Origin: Anaerolineaceae bacterium
GTDB taxonomy: Bacteria; Chloroflexota; Anaerolineae; 4572-78
NCBI GenBank assembly: GCA_024762375.1
Contig: JANTHQ010000117.1
Location: 1-6,368 of the forward strand
Reading direction: 5' to 3'
DNA length: 6,368 nucleotides
A program made the position numbers and the translations under genes. The number at the start of each line of letters is the position of its first letter. The first letter of the stretch is position 1. Under the pieces are notes generated by a model, which saw only the letters and a program-made list of their open reading frames with translations, was not told where the DNA came from and ran no database searches. Of this stretch, positions 1 to 5,639 are shown piece after piece.

Positions 1-73
1 CATCGGCAATGGTGCGAAAAAAAATTGAAACACGTTTATGGCAATCGTAACAACCGTATTCATAAATCGGCAT
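1..73 (-). CDS. FmdB-type zinc-ribbon protein, N-terminal part (runs off left edge)
   Basis: Read on the minus strand from an ATG at 73-71, the sequence gives 24 uninterrupted residues beginning MPIYEYGCYDCHKRVSIFFR. The MPxYEYxCxxC start with a CxxC pair (Cys8, Cys11) is the signature opening of the FmdB/CxxC_CxxC_SSSS zinc-ribbon family: small proteins of unclear role, named after a putative regulator next to formamidase. The second cysteine pair would lie outside the window. A GGAG on the minus strand (complement of 81-84) sits 7 nt before the ATG, which supports this start. The gene is divergent from gmk and shares the 156-bp region 74-229 with it. The codons for Phe18-Phe19 lie in an eight-A run on the plus strand (17-24), a possible slippage site. 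The family call is fairly firm; the function is unknown. Confidence 0.82.
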   Translation of the reverse strand, partial: MPIYEYGCYDCHKRVSIFFRTIAD

Positions 74-104
74 TTCAATTCTCCCCAATCGTCAAAGATT
101 CTCC

Positions 105-122
105 ATTATACAATTCATTATA
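105..122 (-). promoter_or_regulatory. Candidate promoter (-10 region) for the divergent zinc-ribbon gene, two TATAAT boxes
   Basis: On the minus strand there are two perfect TATAAT hexamers (complements of 105-110 and 117-122). They lie in a tandem direct repeat: CATTATACAATT at 104-115 and CATTATACAACA at 116-127, so the first ten bases repeat with a 12-bp period. Both are at a suitable distance upstream of the ATG at 73. No good -35 box is found at 16-18 bp from either; the sequences there resemble TTACGT or GGAAAA. The site may therefore be a weak or activator-dependent sigma-70-type promoter. A short palindrome, GTAAATTTTAC (142-152), lies just upstream and could be an operator, but it is AT-rich and short. 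Confidence 0.4.
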
Positions 123-167
123 CAACATTTTCCAGAGTGACGTAAATTTTACACCGTCGCATCCAAA

Positions 168-196
168 TTGCGAAACGGGGCGATGTTGGGTATAAC
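168..196 (+). promoter_or_regulatory. Candidate sigma-70-type promoter of the gmk-rhomboid-priA operon
   Basis: TTGCGA (168-173) and TATAAC (191-196) are separated by exactly 17 bp. They match the TTGACA/TATAAT consensus at 4/6 and 5/6 positions. Transcription would start near 203, leaving a leader of about 27 nt before the gmk ATG. A 7-bp inverted repeat, ATTGCGA (167-173) and TCGCAAT (199-205), frames the promoter from the -35 box to the start point and could bind a repressor, though it is short enough to be chance. No riboswitch-sized leader is present. Confidence 0.5.
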
Positions 197-229
197 TATC
201 GCAATACACACAAATTTTAGGGAGATACC

Positions 230-853
230 ATGACAGACCCCATCAACCCATACACCTTTCAAGAAAAACCGCTGCTGGTGGTCATTTCCGGGCCATCGGG
301 TGTGGGGAAAGATGTGACCATTCTGCGGATGAAAGAATTGGGTTACCCGTTCCATTTTGTGGTGACCGCCACCACTCGCCCGCGCCGCCCCGGCGAAATT
401 GACGGCAAAGATTATTTTTTCGTGTCGATGCAGGAATTCGCCAAAATGATTGACGAAAATGAATTACTGGAATACGCAGTCGTTTATGGCGATTATAAAG
501 GCATTCCCAAAGCGCAGGTGCGTGAGGCGCTTGCCAGTGGAAAAGATGTGATTATGCGAATTGACGTGCAGGGCGCGGAAACCATCCGCAAAATGGTGCC
601 GCAAGCCGTGCTGATTTACCTGTCTGCCGAATCGGAAGAGGCGTTGGTACACCGGCTGCAACAGCGAAAAACGGAAGAAGCGGGGCAACTCGCCATCCGA
701 ATCGCCACTGCACGGAAAGAGCAGGAAAAAGTGGCAATGTTCGATTATCTGGTCATCAATCGTCAAGACCATCTGGATGAAACCTGCGCCACCATCGCCG
801 CCATCATCCGCGCCGAACGCCACCGAATCCACCGCCTGGAAGTGACACTGTGA
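230..853 (+). CDS. gmk: Guanylate kinase (GMP kinase), GKD P-loop variant
   Basis: Cytosolic enzyme that transfers phosphate from ATP to GMP or dGMP, giving GDP or dGDP; essential for GTP/dGTP supply and for recycling GMP. At 207 residues it has the usual bacterial length. Visible motifs: Walker A GPSGVGKD (21-28); GMP-binding segment TTRPRRPGEIDGKDYFF (48-64); LLEYAVVYGDYKG (79-91), with Glu81 and Tyr86; RIDVQGA with Asp112 (110-116); lid RLQQRKTE (142-149); and the arginine-bearing helix around IRIATARKE (156-164). The Walker A hydroxyl residue (Ser/Thr after Lys) is replaced by Asp28. From memory, this GKD form and the RKTE lid occur in Chloroflexota and in plant organellar guanylate kinases. 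The ATG at 230 is preceded by GGGAG (220-224), 5 nt away. It is the first gene of a tight operon: its TGA overlaps the next gene's GTG by 4 bp. The family call is very secure. Confidence 0.96.
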   Translation: MTDPINPYTFQEKPLLVVISGPSGVGKDVTILRMKELGYPFHFVVTATTRPRRPGEIDGKDYFFVSMQEFAKMIDENELLEYAVVYGDYKGIPKAQVREALASGKDVIMRIDVQGAETIRKMVPQAVLIYLSAESEEALVHRLQQRKTEEAGQLAIRIATARKEQEKVAMFDYLVINRQDHLDETCATIAAIIRAERHRIHRLEVTL

Positions 854-1683
854 ACCACTCTGACCCCGTTCCGCAACCAAGCTCGGTTCCACCCGCCTCT
901 CAGCGCGGCATTCCGCTACCGCTGGGCAAACCGTTTTGGGTATATGTGCTGCTGGCGACGATTACCGTCGTTTTCATCATCGAGCAAACGATGCCGCTGT
1001 TTGCCTCCACCATCATTCCGCTGCTGCCGCCGTTTTACGATGGCGTAACCCCCGCCGATTTTCAAGGCGGCAGTACCAGCAACTTGGTGCTGGTCATTCT
1101 GGGCGCAAATTTTCGCCCGCTGGTTGAGCAGGGACAGGTTTGGCGATTTTTCACATCGATGTTTCTGCACATCGGGTTTCAGCATATTCTGTTCAACGCT
1201 TATGCGCTGTTCATCTTCGGCGCAGAAACCGAGCGCATTTTCGGGCGCACCCGCTTTTTGGTCATTTATGTACTTTCGGGGCTTTTCGGCAGTCTCGCCA
1301 GTTTTGCATTCAGCGGCGCGACCATCTCTGCCGGTGCGAGCGGCGCAATTTTCGGCATCATCGGTATGCAGGCAGCATATTTTTATCGCTACCGCGAAAT
1401 GCTCGGCACATTCGGGCGCAGCCGGCTCATCAATGTGGGCATTATCGCCGCCATCAATATCTTTTTCGGATTGTCAATGCCCGGTATCGACAACTGGGCG
1501 CATATGGGCGGATTCATTTCCGGCATTCTCATTTCGCTGAAATTTATGCCCGAATATCAACTGGTTGACCCGTACACCACCCCGCGAATGGTGGATGCCG
1601 CGTCGCCACTGAAACAGGCTTGGGTGCCACTGCTGGCGACGGCGCTGCTGGCGGCGGGCACATTCGCGCTGGTTGGAGGCTGA
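850..1683 (+). CDS. Rhomboid-family intramembrane serine protease
   Basis: A polytopic membrane protein of 277 residues that should cleave transmembrane segments of other membrane proteins; the substrate cannot be told from sequence. The full rhomboid signature is visible: WR (98-99) in the L1 loop region, HIGFQHILFN with oxyanion-site His112 and Asn116, catalytic Ser164 in GASGAIFG (162-169), and catalytic His218 in AHMGG (217-221). The first 28 residues are proline- and serine-rich and probably cytosolic. The first membrane helix is about 29-47. The loop to the next helix is long (about 48-97). After the six-helix core a further hydrophobic segment (about 256-275) suggests a seventh helix. 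The start is a GTG overlapping the gmk stop (GTGA), with GGAAG (838-842) 7 nt upstream; there is no other start before Met48. This points to translational coupling with gmk. The active site is intact, so it is predicted to be a working protease and not an iRhom-like pseudoenzyme. Confidence 0.94.
   Translation: MNHSDPVPQPSSVPPASQRGIPLPLGKPFWVYVLLATITVVFIIEQTMPLFASTIIPLLPPFYDGVTPADFQGGSTSNLVLVILGANFRPLVEQGQVWRFFTSMFLHIGFQHILFNAYALFIFGAETERIFGRTRFLVIYVLSGLFGSLASFAFSGATISAGASGAIFGIIGMQAAYFYRYREMLGTFGRSRLINVGIIAAINIFFGLSMPGIDNWAHMGGFISGILISLKFMPEYQLVDPYTTPRMVDAASPLKQAWVPLLATALLAAGTFALVGG
1675..1679 (+). promoter_or_regulatory. Shine-Dalgarno site that decides the priA start
   Basis: GGAGG lies inside the last codons of the rhomboid gene, 5 nt before the ATG at 1685. 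The frame is also open from a TTG at 1673, but that codon sits directly against this GGAGG and has no ribosome site of its own. The ATG gives MPRYAEVVVN, which fits the usual start of PriA. The site implies independent re-initiation at priA despite the near-zero intergenic gap. Confidence 0.8.
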
Positions 1684-1684
1684 G

Positions 1685-4624
1685 ATGCCCCGTTACGCCG
1701 AAGTGGTGGTCAACCGCCCCATCCTTCAGCGCCGCCGTGTGCTGGCAGACGGCGAAATGTACACCGAATGGCGCACCGCCGATGACTCTCGCCAAAAAAC
1801 CTTCCATTACCACCTCCCCCCCGAATTGAGCAACCGCGCCCGCGTCGGGCAGTTGGTTGCCGTGCCGTTTCGCACCCAAATGCTGCAAGCGGTCATCGTT
1901 TCGCTGGGCGATACCAGCCCCGTGGCAGAAACGCGCCCCGTTTCTGCCATTTTGGACGAACATCCGGTGGTGACCGATGCCCAACTGGCGTTGGCTCGCT
2001 GGCTCGCCCGCGAATATCTCGCGCCGCTACCGACTGCCCTGCGCTATTTTTTACCCCCCGGCGCGAACCGCCAGCCGCTGACGGTAGTTGAACCGCTGAC
2101 CACCGACCCCGCCCCGCCCGGGCTTTCCCCCACCGAAATGGCGCTGCTGCGCTACCTGCAAATGCAGAAAAAACCCGTCCCGCTGGATGAACTCGAACAG
2201 CGCACAGTCAAATCGCTGGAAGAGAAAAATCTGGTGCAACGCCGCGCCACGCTCTCCAAACCGCGCGTCGGCCCGCGCATCGAGCGCACGGTGGAATTGT
2301 TGATTTCTCCCGATGAATTTGAGGATGCGCTCTTCCGGGTGGGCCGGGACAGCCAGCAAGCCCGCGCGCTCCGGTTTCTGTGGGAAAGTGACGACCCCCT
2401 GCCCCGCGAATCGGTGGTGCTGGAAGCGGCGGGCGCGGCGAGTGATTCGGTGCTGAAAACGCTGGAAAAACGCGGCTTAATTGAACGGCTGCCCGCCCAA
2501 ACGCTGGTGCTGCCCGCGCCAAACTTTTCCGGCACAGAAAATCTTTCGCCAACCGAAAAGAAATTGCTGAATGCCGTCGAATTGGCGGGGCAACCGTTGG
2601 ATACCGCGCAATTGTCTGCGGAGATGAAACTCGCGCTGAAATCACTACGCGAACAACAGGCGGTCATTCTGCTGAAAGAACCGCCGCGCGTCGCCCTGCG
2701 GCTCCCCCCCGCCGATGTGCCCGCCGCCATCATTTCGCTGCGCGGGGCGGAAAAACACGCGCAGGTGCTGGAATTGCTGGCACAGGAAGAAGGCGCGGTG
2801 TGGCTGGGCTGGGTTTTCGCCCAAACCGATGCCACCCAAAAAACATTGTCAGATTTGGCGGCAATCGGCGCGGTGGCGCTGGATGAAGCCCGTCGCTGGC
2901 GCGACCCGCTGGCGGGAAAGGCGTTTACGCTGGCGCACCCGCCGGTGCTCACCCGCGAGCAGCAATCGGTGCTGGCGGAAATCGTTCCCGCGCTGGAACA
3001 TTTCGGCAAACCGTTTCTGATTCACGGTGTGACCGGTGCGGGCAAAACCGAAATCTATCTGCAAGCCATCGCGCGGGTGCTGCGACGCGGACGCGGCGTG
3101 ATTTTTCTGGTTCCCGAAATTATGCTCGCCACCCAAATCATCGAGCGGGTGCGGGCACGGTTCCCCGAACGGGTGGCGGTGTGGCATTCCGCGCTATCCC
3201 CCGGCGAGCGATTCGACACGTGGGAGCGGGTGCGAAACGGCAAACTGTCCATCGTGGTCGGGCCGCGGTCGGCGCTGTTTGCCCCCGTGCGGCAATTGGG
3301 GCTGGTTATTGTGGATGAAGAACACGAACCGGCATACAAACAAAACCGCGAACCCGCGTTTCACGCCCGCGAAGCCGCCATCGAACTGGCGCGGCTGAAT
3401 GATGCGCCCGTCATTTTGGGCAGCGCCACTCCCGATATCGTCAGTTTTCGGAAAGCGGAACGGGGAGAATTTCGTCTGCTGTCACTGCCGAACCGGATTT
3501 TGGCGCATGCCGAACATCTGGCGGTGCAAGCGGCACTGCTCAAAAAAAAGCGGGCGGGCATCGTGCTGCCGCGCGGAAAATCGGTGGTCACCCTGCCCCT
3601 GCCGCCGGTGGAAGTGGTTGATTTGCGGGAGGAACTGAAAGCGGGCAATCGCAGTATTTTCAGCCGGTCGCTGTCGGCGGCAATAGCCGAAACACTGAAT
3701 CGCGGCGAGCAGGCGATTCTGTTCCTCAACCGGCGCGGAACCGCCACATTTGTGATGTGCCGTGATTGCGGATATGTGGCGGAATGCCCTCGCTGCGACA
3801 GCACGCTGACATTCCACCAGCCGAGCGGGCAGTTGGTGTGCCATCACTGCGGCTATCGCGGCGAAGCGCCGACCGTGTGCCCGGAATGCGGCAGCGAACG
3901 CATTCGCTATTTCGGGCTGGGCACAGAACGGGTGGAAGCGCAACTGAAACGGCAATTTCCGCAAGCGCGCCCCATCCGGCTCGACCGCGATACCACCCGC
4001 AAGCCGGGCAGCCATTACACATTTTTGCAGCATTTCATCGCCGGACGGGCAAATGTGATGATTGGCACGCAGATGGTCGCCAAAGGGCTCGATTTGCCGC
4101 TGGTGACACTGGTGGGAGTCATTTCGGCAGATACCGGGCTGTATATGCCCGATTTCCGCGCCGCCGAGCGCACATTTCAGGTGCTGATGCAGGTGGCGGG
4201 GCGTGCGGGGCGCAGTCCGCTGGGGGGGAAAGTGATTGTGCAGACATACACCCCCGACCAGCCCGCCATCATCGCCGCGGCGGCGCACGATTATCTGCGA
4301 TTTTACGGAGATGAGATTCGATTTCGGTATGAGCAGGGGTATCCGCCGTTCAAACGGCTGGCGCGATTGACGTTTGCCGGATACGGGCGCGAGCAATCGC
4401 AGGCGGAAGCGGAAGCGATGGCGGCGCAATTGCGGCTGTGGGTGGACCGCGAGGGTTTTCCGGCAGTGGAAATCATCGGGCCCGCGCCAACATACATTCA
4501 GCGGGTGGGCAATCGCTACCAATGGCAAATTTTGGTGCGCGCGCCCAATCCCGCCGAAATTTTGCGTCCCGTGCCACTGCCGCTCAACTGGCGGGTGGAC
4601 ATCGACCCGGTGAGTTTGGTGTGA
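1685..4624 (+). CDS. priA: Primosomal replication-restart helicase PriA (primosomal protein N'), enlarged form
   Basis: ATP-dependent 3'-5' DNA helicase that recognises stalled forks and D-loops and reloads the replisome. From the ATG it has 979 residues; E. coli PriA has 732. In order: a 3'-DNA-binding domain (about 1-125), with an extra stretch of about 25 residues at 14-38 before FHYHLPPEL (from 40); a long linker (about 147-412) that reads as about four winged-helix-like modules; helicase lobe 1 with Walker A GVTGAGKTE (448-456), DEEH (544-547) and GSATP (579-583); a basic insertion (about 607-638); the zinc-binding insert with eight cysteines (692, 695, 701, 704, 719, 722, 732, 735); lobe 2 with GTQMVAKGLD (794-803) and QVAGRAGR (836-843); and a C-terminal domain ending in the family-typical DIDPVSL. 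All ATPase and zinc residues are present, so it should be active. Third gene of the operon, one nucleotide after the rhomboid stop; it ends in tandem stops TGATGA (4622-4627). Confidence 0.96.
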   Translation: MPRYAEVVVNRPILQRRRVLADGEMYTEWRTADDSRQKTFHYHLPPELSNRARVGQLVAVPFRTQMLQAVIVSLGDTSPVAETRPVSAILDEHPVVTDAQLALARWLAREYLAPLPTALRYFLPPGANRQPLTVVEPLTTDPAPPGLSPTEMALLRYLQMQKKPVPLDELEQRTVKSLEEKNLVQRRATLSKPRVGPRIERTVELLISPDEFEDALFRVGRDSQQARALRFLWESDDPLPRESVVLEAAGAASDSVLKTLEKRGLIERLPAQTLVLPAPNFSGTENLSPTEKKLLNAVELAGQPLDTAQLSAEMKLALKSLREQQAVILLKEPPRVALRLPPADVPAAIISLRGAEKHAQVLELLAQEEGAVWLGWVFAQTDATQKTLSDLAAIGAVALDEARRWRDPLAGKAFTLAHPPVLTREQQSVLAEIVPALEHFGKPFLIHGVTGAGKTEIYLQAIARVLRRGRGVIFLVPEIMLATQIIERVRARFPERVAVWHSALSPGERFDTWERVRNGKLSIVVGPRSALFAPVRQLGLVIVDEEHEPAYKQNREPAFHAREAAIELARLNDAPVILGSATPDIVSFRKAERGEFRLLSLPNRILAHAEHLAVQAALLKKKRAGIVLPRGKSVVTLPLPPVEVVDLREELKAGNRSIFSRSLSAAIAETLNRGEQAILFLNRRGTATFVMCRDCGYVAECPRCDSTLTFHQPSGQLVCHHCGYRGEAPTVCPECGSERIRYFGLGTERVEAQLKRQFPQARPIRLDRDTTRKPGSHYTFLQHFIAGRANVMIGTQMVAKGLDLPLVTLVGVISADTGLYMPDFRAAERTFQVLMQVAGRAGRSPLGGKVIVQTYTPDQPAIIAAAAHDYLRFYGDEIRFRYEQGYPPFKRLARLTFAGYGREQSQAEAEAMAAQLRLWVDREGFPAVEIIGPAPTYIQRVGNRYQWQILVRAPNPAEILRPVPLPLNWRVDIDPVSLV

Positions 4625-4699
4625 TGAGGTTTTTGGTTTTCGGTTGGGTCTTATAGAGAAACTCATACAATCGATTTTCAGCGTTATCGCTTCTCGGAA

Positions 4700-4780
4700 T
4701 GTCATTCCCGCGAAGGCGGGAATCCATAATTTTTTACTGTGGATTCCGGACAATTCTCTGCGCGAATTTCCGGAATGACA
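4700..4780. repeat. Compact palindromic repeat (REP/BIME- or dRS3-like)
   Basis: The 81-bp unit has matching ends, TGTCATTCC (4700-4708) and GGAATGACA (4772-4780). Inside are nested hairpins. ATTCCCGC/GCGGGAAT (4704-4711, 4716-4723) has a 4-nt loop and fits the dRS3 pattern ATTCCC-N8-GGGAAT. GGAATCCA/TGGATTCC (4719-4726, 4740-4747) overlaps it as an alternative stem. ATTCCGGA plus AATTC (4743-4750, 4752-4756) pairs with GAATT plus TCCGGAAT (4764-4776) around a 7-nt loop with one bulged C. Sequences of this GTCATTCCCGCG...GCGGGAATCC type are known as dispersed extragenic repeats in several bacterial groups. Whether it is repeated in this genome cannot be seen from a single copy. Confidence 0.75.
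4704..4735 (+). terminator. Possible intrinsic terminator of the gmk-rhomboid-priA operon (within the repeat)
   Basis: The 8-bp stem ATTCCCGC/GCGGGAAT with a 4-nt loop (4704-4723) is followed by six T residues at 4730-4735. The 6-nt gap between stem and T tract is longer than in a canonical terminator, and the element lies 80 bp past the priA stop. It may act as a terminator or as an RNA 3'-end stabiliser, as REP elements can. No better terminator is visible for priA, and none for cobA entering from the other side. Confidence 0.35.
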
Positions 4781-4809
4781 ATCGAATGAGGTTCAATTGT
4801 ATGAGGTTT

Positions 4810-4901
4810 ATCTGCTTCCACTATTATCTAGTTAGAAAATTTAATTATGGTCAAGTCTTGAATAATTGCAAATTAATGAATGCGGCTATGGCGCAGTTGC
4901 T
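4810..4901. other. AT-rich spacer at the convergent junction
   Basis: Between the repeat and the cobA stop lies a stretch clearly richer in A+T than the flanking genes. It contains a weak 6-bp inverted repeat, AATTAT/ATAATT (4843-4848, 4862-4867), without a clear T tract. No ribosome site plus credible reading frame is seen on either strand. At 4882-4899 the sequence GCGGCTATGGCGCAGTTG resembles the first 18 bases of a tRNA (7-nt acceptor strand, TG, D-stem strand GCGC, AGTTG), but the rest of a tRNA does not follow. Confidence 0.45.
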
Positions 4902-5639
4902 TTAAGACCAGGTGAGGCGTTCCGCCAGTTTCACCACTTCGCCGATGACGATGACGGCTGGTGATGTGATGCCTGCTTCTGTTACCGCCTGCGGTAGCGA
5001 TGCCAGCGTGGCGCGCACTGTTTTTTGCGTCGGCGTTGCGCCCGATTGCACCACCATCGCGGGTGTGCCGGGTGGGCGTCCCGCCGCGAGTAACTCGTCT
5101 ACAATAAATTGAATGCGTCTCACACCCATCAGAATGACCAAGGTGGGGATATTGCTGAACACGCGCCAATCGGTGTCAATTTTGGGCAAGCCTGAAGCGT
5201 GATGTCCGGTGATGACTGCGAATGAGCGTGCCACGCCGCGATGTGTCACCGGGATACCGGCGTATGCCGGGGCAGCAATTGCGGCCGAAACGCCGGGGAC
5301 AATCTCAAAGGGCAAGCCGGCATCCGCCAACGCCAACGCCTCTTCCCCCCCGCGCCCGAACACAAACGGGTCGCCCCCCTTGAGGCGCACCACCATTTTC
5401 TCCGCGTGGACGTGTGTGACCAGCAACTCGTTGATTTTCTGCTGGGGGACAACGTGTTTGCCCTGTTCTTTGCCCACAAAAATCAACTCGGCATCGGCAC
5501 GGGCATAATGCAACAATTCCGGTGCAATTAGCCGGTCATACATCACCACATCCGCCAGTCGCAATAATTTTAATCCGCGCACGGTAATCAAATCGGGGTT
5601 TCCCGGTCCTGCGCCGACCAAATACGCTTTGCCGCTCAT
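4902..5639 (-). CDS. cobA: Uroporphyrinogen-III C-methyltransferase (SUMT)
   Basis: Cytosolic enzyme that uses two S-adenosylmethionine molecules to methylate uroporphyrinogen III at C2 and C7, giving precorrin-2, the branch point towards sirohaem, cobalamin and related tetrapyrroles. At 245 residues it has the length of a stand-alone SUMT. Family motifs: VGAGPGNPDLIT (8-19), the glycine-rich SAM-binding loop; YDRL (34-37); VVRLKGGDPFVFGRGGEE (83-100); PGVSAAIAAPAYAGIPVTHR (115-134); and SFAVITGH (139-146). The ATG overlaps the stop of the upstream dehydrogenase gene (ATGA, 5636-5639). A strong GGAGG (complement of 5646-5650) lies 6 nt before it, so the two genes are co-transcribed and probably translationally coupled. 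Its product feeds directly into the upstream gene's dehydrogenase domain. The family assignment is secure; the symbol sumT would fit equally well. Confidence 0.95.
   Translation of the reverse strand: MSGKAYLVGAGPGNPDLITVRGLKLLRLADVVMYDRLIAPELLHYARADAELIFVGKEQGKHVVPQQKINELLVTHVHAEKMVVRLKGGDPFVFGRGGEEALALADAGLPFEIVPGVSAAIAAPAYAGIPVTHRGVARSFAVITGHHASGLPKIDTDWRVFSNIPTLVILMGVRRIQFIVDELLAAGRPPGTPAMVVQSGATPTQKTVRATLASLPQAVTEAGITSPAVIVIGEVVKLAERLTWS

Larger units (their letters stand above)
4659..4809. repeat. Outer imperfect inverted repeat enclosing the palindromic element
   Basis: AAACTCATACAAT (4659-4671) is the reverse complement of ATTGTATGAGGTTT (4796-4809) except for one extra base: 13 pairs with a single bulge. 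Between them lies the palindromic element at 4700-4780. The 8-mer ACAATCGA occurs directly at 4667-4674 and again at 4778-4785, closely bracketing the inner element. ATGAGGTT occurs three times nearby (4624-4631, 4786-4793, 4801-4808). One reading is a roughly 150-bp MITE-like element; another is an original hairpin later split by an insertion with an 8-bp target duplication. No coding sequence is present. Confidence 0.5.

Noticed and set aside
142..152. Perfect 11-bp palindrome GTAAATTTTAC as an operator
   Set aside because: Too short and AT-rich to separate from chance; mentioned only within the promoter entry.
464..892. A 142-codon minus-strand frame opposite gmk
   Set aside because: An antisense shadow of a clearly real guanylate kinase gene; no motif and no ribosome site.
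1673..1684. TTG codon as an alternative priA start, adding four residues
   Set aside because: It directly abuts the GGAGG that serves the ATG at 1685 and has no Shine-Dalgarno of its own; the ATG product begins as PriA proteins usually do.
2152..3009. A 285-codon minus-strand frame inside priA
   Set aside because: A serine- and arginine-rich shadow of the PriA linker coding sequence with no family features.
3482..4753. A 423-codon open frame on the minus strand, antisense to the helicase and zinc domains of priA
   Set aside because: It lies wholly opposite the most conserved part of PriA, has no recognisable motif or ribosome site, and its histidine/arginine/proline-rich composition is typical of the antisense shadow of a GC-rich gene.
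4882..4901. A complete tRNA gene next to cobA
   Set aside because: Only the 5' 18 bases fit; no anticodon arm, T arm or matching 3' acceptor strand follows.
4699..4905. A 68-codon plus-strand frame starting MSFPRRRES
   Set aside because: It starts inside the palindromic repeat. Peptides like SFPRRRES are the usual spurious translation of this repeat type. There is no ribosome site and the composition is AT-driven.
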